Under the pieces are notes generated by a model. It worked only from the letters and a program-made list of their open reading frames with translations, did not search any database and had not been told where the DNA came from. From assembly GCA_947463285.1 (NCBI GenBank), contig CANHTV010000157.1, positions 1 to 7,771 of the forward strand: 7,771 bases of DNA, read 5' to 3'. Shown piece after piece: positions 1 through 7,432 of the stretch; positions within the stretch are counted from its first letter, which is position 1; each line of letters opens with the position of its first letter. Made by a program: the position numbers and the translations under genes. This DNA is from Verrucomicrobiaceae bacterium. GTDB taxonomy: Bacteria > Verrucomicrobiota > Verrucomicrobiia > Verrucomicrobiales > Verrucomicrobiaceae.

Positions 1-72
1 ACCGCCCAGGAAAAAATCCGCGCCGCAGGTCTTCCCTCTTTGCTCGCAGATCGTCTCTCATTGGGCAAGTGA
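1..72 (+). CDS. 3' end of an unidentified protein (partial)
   Basis: The first reading frame is open from the left edge to a TGA at 70-72. It gives 23 residues ending in LLADRLSLGK, and the rest of the gene lies outside the window. The stop is only 3 bases before the ATG of the glycosyltransferase gene on the same strand, so the two are probably cotranscribed and translationally coupled. That suggests, but does not prove, a role in cell-envelope or lipopolysaccharide synthesis. The fragment is too short to assign to a family. The tight spacing and uninterrupted frame are the only support for its being coding. Confidence 0.6.
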   Translation, partial: TAQEKIRAAGLPSLLADRLSLGK

Positions 73-75
73 GCC

Positions 76-1083
76 ATGAGTGCCGCCGCCCTGCCTTCCC
101 TCGCGGATTTCCGCTCGGCCCTCATCGTGAAACCCAGCTCCCTGGGTGACATCGTCCACTGCCTGCCCGCAGTTCATGCCATCAAGCAGGCCCATCCGCA
201 TCTAAGCCTGCGCTGGCTCGCCAACACCGAGTGGACGCCTCTATTGCAGGGCACTCCCTGGCTGGATGAAGTTATCCCTTTCCCACGCAAAAATTTCCGG
301 GGCATCAATGCTCTGTTTAAAGCCATCCGCTGGGCTAAACAAACCCTGCCACTCAAGGCGACAACCGAGATCGTTCTCGACTTTCAAGGCCTGCTACGCA
401 GTGCTGCTCTGGCTAGAGCTAGCACTTCACGCCCCATCATCGGCCTCTCAGATTCACGCGAGGGAGCCCGTCTTTTTCACGACCACATCATCCCTGTCGA
501 TCCTGCCGCCCATGCCGTGGATCGTTATCTCGCGCTGCCGCGCGCCTTTGGTATCGAAGTCGATGCCGCAACGCTTTCATTCCCACTAGCGCCCGGTTCT
601 CGTCCCCAAGACTGGCCGGATCGCAGTGATCTCATCGTCCTCCATCCCTGGTCACGTGGCGCAGGGAAATCCCTCAGCCACGAAGCCCTGCAAAGCCTCT
701 GCGACCACCTCGCTCCGCACCCCGTCGTGCTCGTTGGCATGAGCAGCGATGCCATACGCCCGCGCGGCAGTCACATCACGGACTTCAGCCACCGCACCTC
801 CCTTGCCGAGTTGATCTGGGTGCTGAGAGAAGCCCGCGCCGTCATCAGCGTGGACAGCGGCCCCATGCACATCGCCGCTGCCGTGAACGACCGCACACTG
901 GGGCTGCACACTTGGAGCGATCCCCGCAAAGTCGGCCCCTACAACCCCAAAGCCTGGGCTTGGAAAGCCGGGCGCATCGCCCATCGCCCCGACTTCACCC
1001 CCGAAGAAGCCGGAACCGATGCAGAAATCACCCCCGACGTAGCGAAACAAATCGCCGACTTTACCAAGTCGCTTGGGCTGTGA
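76..1083 (+). CDS. Glycosyltransferase family 9, heptosyltransferase I (WaaC)-like
   Basis: This 335-residue protein is about as long as E. coli WaaC, which transfers L-glycero-D-manno-heptose from an ADP-sugar to Kdo of the lipopolysaccharide inner core at the cytoplasmic face of the inner membrane. The N-terminal Rossmann half carries KPSSLGDIVHCLPAV at 19-33, in which D25 matches the catalytic Asp of WaaC (SSxGDxxH). FQGLLRSAALA at 103-113 matches the family's QGLxKSAAL segment. The C-terminal half has LHPWSRGAGKSL at 189-200, where K198 aligns with the donor-phosphate Lys, and VISVDSGPMHIAAA at 257-269, where D260 lies in the donor-binding motif. The ATG at 76 lies just before the first beta strand and 3 bases after the upstream stop. 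Family membership is secure. The exact acceptor and donor are inferred, because family 9 enzymes also include heptosyltransferases II and III and other sugar transferases. Confidence 0.9.
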   Translation: MSAAALPSLADFRSALIVKPSSLGDIVHCLPAVHAIKQAHPHLSLRWLANTEWTPLLQGTPWLDEVIPFPRKNFRGINALFKAIRWAKQTLPLKATTEIVLDFQGLLRSAALARASTSRPIIGLSDSREGARLFHDHIIPVDPAAHAVDRYLALPRAFGIEVDAATLSFPLAPGSRPQDWPDRSDLIVLHPWSRGAGKSLSHEALQSLCDHLAPHPVVLVGMSSDAIRPRGSHITDFSHRTSLAELIWVLREARAVISVDSGPMHIAAAVNDRTLGLHTWSDPRKVGPYNPKAWAWKAGRIAHRPDFTPEEAGTDAEITPDVAKQIADFTKSLGL

Positions 1084-1191
1084 TGGAAAGCACCAAGCAC
1101 AGACGGCTTGTCATCGCATCACGGAAAGCAAACCGAGAGGTGGGGGCGTCAGAGAGGTTGTGATTGAAGTGCCAGACAAGTAACCTCAGCC

Positions 1192-1730
1192 ATGACGATC
1201 AAGCCGCATCAATCTGCTGGAACTCTGACGCAGGAGCTTTTGAACCATCTCAGACATCGGCTGAAAGTCTTGGTCCAAGATTACGAGCTGTTTTTGCTTT
1301 CACACAACGGTGGTACTCTGGTTCCTGAATTGATGTTTCCAATTCCAAACAGTGACGATGACGGTTTCAGATTCTCTGAGTTTTTTCCATCCATTGTGCC
1401 GAGGGCGTTGAGGGCCTTGACCTTCAAATTGAGGAATGGCAGATGGATTTTGGCGAGGGTTTTGTGCCCATCGGCGAGGATGGTTTAGGAAACTATTTCC
1501 TTTTTTCTATCCACGCTGAGTCTGTCGGGCATATATTTCCCCACGATCATGAACTGAACGATGAGGAAGACCGCTTCTCCGGACTTGTTCACCTCGCTGA
1601 TTCGTTCTCAGCATTCCAATCCGCCCTCGAGGATACCGACGACACACCGCCCGATTGGGAAGGCAAGCGTGAGGCCGAATTCAAGCAGCTTCTGAGCCCC
1701 CCGAAACGTCCATGGTGGCGAGTCTGGTGA
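1192..1730 (+). pseudogene. SMI1/KNR4 (SUKH) family protein, split by a frameshift
   Basis: Two overlapping open frames encode the two halves of one SUKH-type protein. The first half (from ATG 1192) contains VQDYELFLLSHNGG at 28-41, which fits the family's P-x-D-Y-x-x-F-L-x-x-N-G-G signature. After residue 65 this frame loses all resemblance and stops at 1486-1488. The other frame is open from 1380 and continues with acidic helical sequence, then FGEGFVPIGEDGLGN, the family's F-x-P-I-x-x-D-G-x-G-N core, then GHIFPHDHE and a C-terminal helix LADSFSAFQSAL, ending at 1728-1730. The frames meet at a run of six T (1381-1386). One extra T gives a continuous 179-residue protein, a normal length. SUKH proteins are often immunity proteins against polymorphic toxins, but no toxin gene lies in this window. 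Base composition appears less GC-rich than the flanking genes, suggesting acquisition by transfer. The upstream frame stops at 1165-1167 and no Shine-Dalgarno is evident. Confidence 0.75.
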
Positions 1731-1747
1731 CGCCTGTTTCGACAACA

Positions 1748-4726
1748 TCATCCGTCCCCCTGAAGCGCAAACCAAGCCCGCATCTGGTAGCTGCAATGGC
1801 ACTTCGCGGAGCCGTCAGGCACGAGTACGAGGCCGGAGGCTGGGATGGCGTTGATCCAGCAACTGGGGCGGATACCACCGTAGTTTTCGGTGCCGACATC
1901 GCGGGTGAGATCGACGTAGCCGAGCGTGGCGCTACGGAAGAGCATGAGGTTCTTGCTGGCGGCGATCTGGCCGCAGCCATAAGAGCGCTTCAGTTCGAAC
2001 TCGACGGGCGAACCGGTTTTGAGATCCCACGCGCCGCCTTGAGAATAGATGGTGGCGTCGTTAATGAGCGGGCGGGTTTGATACTTGCCGTCCTGATCCC
2101 ACAAACGCTTCCCTGTGGCGATGTCGAAGCCGGCGAGGCGTCCACCGACCTCAGAGGGCAGCTCGAAGAAGTTATGCCGCACGGCTTTGTAGTTCATGAG
2201 CAGCACGCCGTGCTTCGCACTGACGGCCACCTGCGTGCCCCAGATGTCGTCCTTGTTTTCCCACAGGACTTTACCCGTGGTGGAATCTAGCGCGAGCAGT
2301 GTGCCCGCAGGAACCTGGCTGTGCGTGAGTTTGGGCGCGGATTTTCCATCGCGACGCGGATTGGTAACACGATCCGCTTCGACGATGGGGCGGTCGATCA
2401 AATAGACACGCTCTCCGGCGATGGCGACGCTGTTGTGGCGGATGGAACCTTTGGGTTCGTGTTTCCATTTCATCGCGCCGGTGGCGGGGTCCATGGCGAA
2501 GAGCAGCACGGACTCGGTGCGCAGATTGGTGAGCTGGTAGCGCGGGCTGACGTTGTGGGCGGCATTTTCGACGGAGCCAAAGAGCAGGCCGTTTTCAAAG
2601 GCGAGGTAGCCCCAGTTGCGATTCGCGGCATCGGCAGCGACGGGCGTGGCGAATTCGCGCACGAGCTTGCCGGTGGCGAGGTCGATGCGCAGGCAGCGAG
2701 TGCCACTTTTGAAATAAACGGAGTCGCCCCCGATGCAGAACGGGCCGCCGGTATCGCCGATGCCAACATCGTGATGGATGCCGTCGAAGTCGATGAGCAG
2801 GTTCTTCACGTCGAACTCCCACAGCTTGCGCCCGTTGTAGGCATCGAGGCAGCAGAGGCCATGCACGCCGCTGGTGACCATGTAACCCTGCGAGATGAGC
2901 GGCGCGGGACCTTGCCCGTGTCGGTTGGCGACCTCGAACTCGACATCGCGGAACCAAAACATGGAGAGCTTACCCTTCACGAGTTCGTCATCGGAGCAGA
3001 GCGTGTTCGCGGCGCTGCCGTTCTGATGCGTCCAGCTTCCGGCACCGGCGGGGGCGCTGGCGAGTTCTAGCTTCAAACTGTCGCGATGGCAAATGAGGCC
3101 GCTGTAGGGTCGGCGAAGTCGCTCCATCTCCTTTTGAATCGCGGGCGTGACCTGTTTCGGCGCGATGACAAGGTTCGTGAACTGCTTGGGATAGTACGTG
3201 GCATCGAGCGAGCCGACATGCACGGCCACGCGAGTGCCGTAAATGCCTGCATTGGCGATTCGCCCTCTCGCGGCCTGAGCAGCGGCTTCATCGCTTTCGA
3301 TGGCGACGATTTGCAAATCGGACTGACGTGCCAGAGCGAGCGAGAAGTCGGCATGACCGGCTCCGAACACAGCGGCGTAACCTTCAGTGATCTGCGCGGC
3401 ATCAAGGATCGCTTTCGCCTCGGCCATCACAGCGGCATCGAGAGGCTTTTCTTCGGCAATGGGTGCTGAAACAGGCAACGGCGCGGGATCGCCATCGAAG
3501 AGATAGATAATGCCTTTGTCTGTGGTGGCGACGACGCGACCATTGCCCGCCGCGAGGCCGAGCACGCGACCTTCGACCTTTTGCTTCCACCATTCGGTGC
3601 GCTGGCCGTTGTAGTCGATGGCGCTGATCTGCCCATCGAAGCCGATCACGGCCTCGGGTCCGGTGACGATGAATTCGAGCACTTCTTTTTCGAGCGGCGT
3701 GAGTTTGTCCTGCACCAGCGAGCGAACCATCGACGCGTTGCCTTTGCGGTCGATCTTTTCCACGTCCTTCCAGCGATACGTCGCCAGCGAGCGGCCCTCC
3801 GCACGCACCACGCCACCGGGAATCGCCACCGCCGAACCCATGCCGAGTTGCGAGGTCATGTCACCCGTCTTCACATCGAAAAGGCAGCCCGCATTGAGGA
3901 AGCACGACTCGGTGAGCACCGTGCGCGTGCCGCCGCGCTGCTGGTTCTTTTGCAGATGGTAGTAGCGCAGTTTCCCATCGCCACGCTCGAACACCGCCGG
4001 CACCGCGCGGCCTGTGGGCACGATCAATGCAGCGCCCTTGGCCAATAAATAGCCTTGTGGCGCTACGCCACTGGCAGCTTCAGCATCGCCATGCGGCTGC
4101 GCCATGAAAAGGCCGCCTGTTTCGCTGTTTTGCCAAACTGGAGCACCCGTCGCCGCATCCAACGCATGAAGGAAAACACCATCGCTCGGCCAGATGCCCG
4201 CAGAATAGTTCACCTTGTTGTCCGACACCACCGGCCCACCCCGCGCCGGCCATTGCGAGATCATGCGTTCGTTGCCGAGCACCTGCTGCGCTCCCGGACC
4301 GCCGCGATGTTTCCAAAGCAGCTTCCCATCCGCCAAAGCGAGCGCATAGAGATGTCCGTCATCGCTGGCGACGAACACGCGGTCTTTCCACACCGTCGGC
4401 GCAAAGCGTACCGGCCCGCCGGTGAAGAAGCACCAGCGCACCGCGCCAGTTTTGGCATCCAGCGCATACACCTGGTCATCCGCCGAGCTGCCGAAAAGCA
4501 CGAGATCACCGACGATGATCGGCTGAAATGCCAGGTCATACTCCATCCGCTCCGAAGTCGGCCAAGCAGGCTTTGGAACCGCAGGCAAACGATACTCCCA
4601 GCGCTGCCGAAGCTGGTTCGGAATCGTCTCTGCTGAGTAACCGCTGCGCGAGGTATCACCACGATAAGTGGGCCAGTCAGCGGCAGATAAAGATGAGGTG
4701 AGAAGACAGAGAAGAAGCAGGCGCAT
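1748..4726 (-). CDS. Exported PQQ-like beta-propeller protein with methyltransferase-like insert
   Basis: I start this gene at the ATG read from 4726, because MRLLLLCLLTSSLSA followed by ADWPTYRGD is a clear Sec signal peptide. An in-frame ATG at 4786 would put 20 polar residues before it. The mature part opens with DWPTYRGD, typical of PQQ-like proteins. Propeller repeats of the type YALDxxTGxxxW occur at about 66-205. A second block runs from about 618 to 911, with CLDAYNGRKLWEF, AMDPATGAMKWKH, ALDSTTGKVLWEN and GFDIATGKRLW. Between the blocks, at about 430-530, is a Rossmann/methyltransferase-like segment: AAVFGAGHADFSLALA resembles the SAM-binding motif I, and VAIESDE resembles the ribose-binding acid strand. 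The C-terminus has a distinctive tail including GGIRPSCWINAIP and KCHCSY. I infer a periplasmic or outer-surface location. Cofactor and substrate are unknown, and many such propellers do not bind PQQ. No CxxCH haem motif was seen. Confidence 0.88.
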   Translation of the reverse strand: MRLLLLCLLTSSLSAADWPTYRGDTSRSGYSAETIPNQLRQRWEYRLPAVPKPAWPTSERMEYDLAFQPIIVGDLVLFGSSADDQVYALDAKTGAVRWCFFTGGPVRFAPTVWKDRVFVASDDGHLYALALADGKLLWKHRGGPGAQQVLGNERMISQWPARGGPVVSDNKVNYSAGIWPSDGVFLHALDAATGAPVWQNSETGGLFMAQPHGDAEAASGVAPQGYLLAKGAALIVPTGRAVPAVFERGDGKLRYYHLQKNQQRGGTRTVLTESCFLNAGCLFDVKTGDMTSQLGMGSAVAIPGGVVRAEGRSLATYRWKDVEKIDRKGNASMVRSLVQDKLTPLEKEVLEFIVTGPEAVIGFDGQISAIDYNGQRTEWWKQKVEGRVLGLAAGNGRVVATTDKGIIYLFDGDPAPLPVSAPIAEEKPLDAAVMAEAKAILDAAQITEGYAAVFGAGHADFSLALARQSDLQIVAIESDEAAAQAARGRIANAGIYGTRVAVHVGSLDATYYPKQFTNLVIAPKQVTPAIQKEMERLRRPYSGLICHRDSLKLELASAPAGAGSWTHQNGSAANTLCSDDELVKGKLSMFWFRDVEFEVANRHGQGPAPLISQGYMVTSGVHGLCCLDAYNGRKLWEFDVKNLLIDFDGIHHDVGIGDTGGPFCIGGDSVYFKSGTRCLRIDLATGKLVREFATPVAADAANRNWGYLAFENGLLFGSVENAAHNVSPRYQLTNLRTESVLLFAMDPATGAMKWKHEPKGSIRHNSVAIAGERVYLIDRPIVEADRVTNPRRDGKSAPKLTHSQVPAGTLLALDSTTGKVLWENKDDIWGTQVAVSAKHGVLLMNYKAVRHNFFELPSEVGGRLAGFDIATGKRLWDQDGKYQTRPLINDATIYSQGGAWDLKTGSPVEFELKRSYGCGQIAASKNLMLFRSATLGYVDLTRDVGTENYGGIRPSCWINAIPASGLVLVPDGSAKCHCSYQMRAWFALQGDG

Positions 4727-4754
4727 GGTGGAGGAAGAGTCCAACGGGCCATTT

Positions 4755-4779
4755 GAACGCGTTCTTCTGACGCCAGAAG
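4755..4779. promoter_or_regulatory. Palindrome and hairpin in the divergent intergenic region
   Basis: GAACGCGTTC at 4755-4764 is a perfect 10-base palindrome. It overlaps by one base a perfect 6-base inverted repeat, CTTCTG at 4764-4769 and CAGAAG at 4774-4779, around a four-base loop. Both lie in the 119 bp between the divergent propeller gene and the 61-residue gene, upstream of the propeller gene's start. They could be an operator or a leader hairpin in the propeller transcript. No T-run follows, so this is not an intrinsic terminator. Short palindromes arise by chance, so the functional claim is weak. Confidence 0.3.
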
Positions 4780-4845
4780 TCTCCATGGATCAGCTTTTCA
4801 AAAATCTGCCGACGACTTTGTCAGCAGACAGGCTTATGGAAGCCC

Positions 4846-5031
4846 ATGAACGAGAATGACATTCAAGCCCTGACCGCCCGCATTCGGCAGTCGCTAAGCT
4901 GTAGCAAAGACCTGGCTGAGGATTATGCGCGTGGGATTGGTAACCCGCCCGAAGTGATTCACGGTAAGGTCGTCGTGCGTGACGAAGACGGCCGGATCAT
5001 TGCACGTGTGCCGGAGTCGGTCCTGGGCTGA
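4846..5031 (+). CDS. Small protein of unknown function (61 residues)
   Basis: I do not recognise this family. The 61-residue product is predicted to be soluble, with no signal peptide or membrane segment. Residues 1-30 look helical (NENDIQALTARIRQSL then KDLAEDYARGIG). Residues 36-59 look like a beta hairpin followed by a short tail (EVIHGKVVVRDEDGRIIARV). It has one cysteine, C19. The ATG at 4846 is the only good start: an upstream out-of-frame ATG at 4834 gives just a seven-codon reading frame that stops at 4857-4859. A weak GGAAG lies a few bases before the start. The gene is divergent from the propeller gene and ends 85 bp before priA on the same strand, so cotranscription with priA is possible. 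Plausible amino-acid composition and the lack of any competing gene support it, but a chance frame cannot be excluded. Confidence 0.55.
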   Translation: MNENDIQALTARIRQSLSCSKDLAEDYARGIGNPPEVIHGKVVVRDEDGRIIARVPESVLG

Positions 5032-5116
5032 TTTTATCCACGTCCGCAAGATTCGACAGGCAGGTGGTTTTCGTTTATGCAGCGGGGCGGGCTAGGATTT
5101 AGCGCGCCATTTCCAG

Positions 5117-7432
5117 ATGCCTACGGACCAACTCAGCCTCTTTGCCGCCGATACTCCTGCCTTACCGCAGGAGGCGCACCAGACTGATCTATCTGGGCCG
5201 GTCGCTCGCGTGCAGTTGGAGGGTTCCTCACTGGAGCTTGATTACGCCATCCCTGAAAAGCTGCTCTCGCGTCTGGTCATCGGCACACGGGTCACGGTGC
5301 CTCTGCAAAACCAGAGAGTGCCAGCAGTGATCATGGCGATTTTGACCTCGTCACCGCATCGCGCACGCCTGAAGGAAATCGCTGGTGTAGTGGGCTCGCG
5401 GCCCATGTTTACCCAGGGCCTGCTGAAGCTAGCCGACTGGGTGGCGGAATATTACATCGTGCCCGTTCATCGTGTCTTGAGATCCATGCTGCCTCAGGCC
5501 GTGCGGGACAAGCCGGAGACGTTTTTGACCGACAGCCTGCTGAAGCTAACCAAGGAACCGCCCGCCGAGGTGATGGACAAGCTGCACAAAACGGCCCCTA
5601 TGCAGGCGCGAATCTTGGAAACTCTGCGTGCCTGTGGCGGTGAGGCTTCTCTCAGTGATCTGCGCCGCGATTTACCGCGAGCCACCAGCATCATCAAGCC
5701 GCTGCTGAAAGCTGGGCTTATCACTCGCAGCGAGGTGCGTGTGGAGCGTGATCCATTCCAGACCGAGGAGTTTCTACCGAGCCAGGCTCTGACCATGACG
5801 GATGAGCAGCAGTCGGCTTTTGAGAGCGTGATCAAGGCCATCCATGCCCCCAAGGAAGCGCGACCGATCCTCCTGCACGGCGTCACTGGCAGTGGCAAGA
5901 CGGAAGTCTATCTACAAGCCATCGCTGAAGTGCTGAAGCTGGGGAAAACGGCGTTGGTGCTGGTGCCGGAAATCAGCCTCACTCCGCAGACGATCGAACG
6001 ATTCAAGGCTCGGTTTTCTGAGAAGAAAGACAGCATCGCCGTGCTGCACAGTCACCTCAGCGACGGCGAGCGCCATGATGAATGGTTCAAGGTGCAGGAA
6101 GGCCGGGCGGAGATTGTCATCGGGGCCCGCAGCGCCATTTTTGCCCCTTTGGAGAGCCTGGGTCTCATCATTGTGGATGAGGAGCACGAGCCCTCCTACA
6201 AACAGGAGGATGCCCCGCGTTACCACGCCCGTGATCTGGCCGTGGTGCGCGGACATATCGAGCAATGCCCCGTGTTGCTCGGCTCCGCCACACCGAGTCT
6301 GGAGTCCTTTCAAAATGCCACGACCGGCAAGTATGAACTGCTGAGACTGACCAAGCGCACTGATGGCAAATCCATGCCGCTGATCCGCATCGTGGACATG
6401 CGTCTGGAGCGGCGCAAAGGCACGGGCGTGTCCGTGGCGAATGCCGGCATTTTATCCGAAAAGCTGCGCAACGCGATGACCGCCCGACTGGAGAAGCGCG
6501 AGCAAACCATTCTCTTCCTGAACCGACGTGGTTTTAATACGAGCCTGTCCTGCACCTCCTGTGGCGAAGTGGTTCAATGCCAAGACTGCGCCGTGCCCAT
6601 GACCCTGCATAAAGGCGACAACCGACTCGTCTGCCACATCTGCGGAGCTAGGCGACTGCCGCCAAGCAAATGCCCGGCCTGCAAGGACCCGGCGCTGAAA
6701 TATGGCGGCTTCGGCACTGAGCGCGTCGAAGCGGCCGTGAGGGAGGTTTTCCCAAAAGCGCGAATCGCCCGCGTGGACACCGACACGATGCAGAGGAAAA
6801 ACCAGCTGCGTGACACGCTGCGCGACTTTCGCTCCCAAAAACTCGACATCCTGATCGGCACTCAGATGATCGCCAAAGGCTTGGATTTCCCAAACGTCAC
6901 CCTCGTCGGCGTCCTCAATGCCGACACGGCTCTGAATCTGCCCGACTTTCGTGCCGCTGAGCGCACCATGCAGCTGCTGGTGCAGGTGGCAGGGCGAGCG
7001 GGGCGTGGCGAGGTGAAGGGAGAGGTCTTTGTGCAAACTTATGCGCCACACAGCCCGGCTATCCAATTCAGTCGGCACAATGATTTCGAAGGCTTTGTGC
7101 AGCAAGAGATCGAGCATCGGCAGGCTTTCAAATACCCGCCTTTCAGCCACATGGTCATGATCAGCAGTCGTGGGAAACACGAGACGCAGGCAGAATTTAC
7201 CCTGCAAACTCTGCACAAGCGACTCGCCGCCAATCTACCGCAAGGCACGCTCATGGGAGAGCCTTCACCTTCCTCGCTGACGAAGGCTCACGGTCAGTAT
7301 CGCTTCCAATTACTGCTTAGGAGCGACCGTATTCGTCCCCTTGCACGCTACATTCAGAGCGTGATTCAGTCGGTGAGTCCACCTCAGGACATCCTTGTCA
7401 CCTGGGACGTTGATCCCATGAATTTGGGGTAG
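5117..7432 (+). CDS. priA: Primosomal replication-restart helicase PriA (N')
   Basis: PriA binds stalled or repaired forks, unwinds the lagging arm 3' to 5' using ATP, and starts reloading of the replicative helicase. This copy has 771 residues against 732 in E. coli. The 3'-DNA-binding domain starts near residue 28 (PVARVQLEGSSLELDYAIP), followed by a winged-helix region at about 135-215. Helicase motifs are intact: Walker A GVTGSGKT at 255-262, VPEISLTPQ at 283-291, DEEH at 354-357 with the aromatic-rich loop after it (SYKQEDAPRYHARDLA), GSATPS at 389-394, GTQMIAKGLDFP at 581-592 and QVAGRAGRG at 623-631. All eight zinc-binding cysteines are present (479, 482, 488, 491, 506, 509, 519, 522). 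The ending WDVDPMNL is typical of the family. The frame is closed upstream by a TAG at 5093-5095 and ATG 5117 is the only ATG before the domain. That leaves a 26-residue extension containing QLSLF at 5-9, a match to the sliding-clamp binding consensus. Confidence 0.97.
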   Translation: MPTDQLSLFAADTPALPQEAHQTDLSGPVARVQLEGSSLELDYAIPEKLLSRLVIGTRVTVPLQNQRVPAVIMAILTSSPHRARLKEIAGVVGSRPMFTQGLLKLADWVAEYYIVPVHRVLRSMLPQAVRDKPETFLTDSLLKLTKEPPAEVMDKLHKTAPMQARILETLRACGGEASLSDLRRDLPRATSIIKPLLKAGLITRSEVRVERDPFQTEEFLPSQALTMTDEQQSAFESVIKAIHAPKEARPILLHGVTGSGKTEVYLQAIAEVLKLGKTALVLVPEISLTPQTIERFKARFSEKKDSIAVLHSHLSDGERHDEWFKVQEGRAEIVIGARSAIFAPLESLGLIIVDEEHEPSYKQEDAPRYHARDLAVVRGHIEQCPVLLGSATPSLESFQNATTGKYELLRLTKRTDGKSMPLIRIVDMRLERRKGTGVSVANAGILSEKLRNAMTARLEKREQTILFLNRRGFNTSLSCTSCGEVVQCQDCAVPMTLHKGDNRLVCHICGARRLPPSKCPACKDPALKYGGFGTERVEAAVREVFPKARIARVDTDTMQRKNQLRDTLRDFRSQKLDILIGTQMIAKGLDFPNVTLVGVLNADTALNLPDFRAAERTMQLLVQVAGRAGRGEVKGEVFVQTYAPHSPAIQFSRHNDFEGFVQQEIEHRQAFKYPPFSHMVMISSRGKHETQAEFTLQTLHKRLAANLPQGTLMGEPSPSSLTKAHGQYRFQLLLRSDRIRPLARYIQSVIQSVSPPQDILVTWDVDPMNLG

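Noticed and set aside
1375..1395. Programmed -1 ribosomal frameshifting as the explanation for the split SUKH gene
   Set aside because: The site reads G TTT TTT rather than a full seven-base slippery sequence, and I see no clear downstream stem or upstream Shine-Dalgarno stimulator. Programmed shifting is also not usual for this family. Homopolymer mutation or error is simpler.
1712..2290. 192-codon open frame on the plus strand overlapping the end of the SUKH remnant
   Set aside because: Almost all of it is antisense to the C-terminal part of the propeller gene, and the product has no recognisable features.
2321..3070. 249-codon open frame on the plus strand
   Set aside because: It lies entirely antisense to the propeller gene, whose repeats and motifs are unmistakable. 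Long antisense frames are expected in GC-rich coding DNA, and the product resembles no protein family.
4727..4786. Upstream start for the propeller protein (ATG read from 4786)
   Set aside because: It would add 20 polar residues with several Arg ahead of a perfect Sec signal peptide. The ATG read from 4726 places that signal at the N-terminus.
5053..5081. Promoter-like boxes TCGACA and TATGCA with 17-base spacing upstream of priA
   Set aside because: The first box and the spacing are good, but the second matches the consensus at only about half its positions, so it is not distinguishable from chance.
6452..7216. 254-codon open frame on the minus strand
   Set aside because: It is antisense to the helicase and zinc-binding region of priA, which is fully supported by motifs. 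The product shows no domain pattern.
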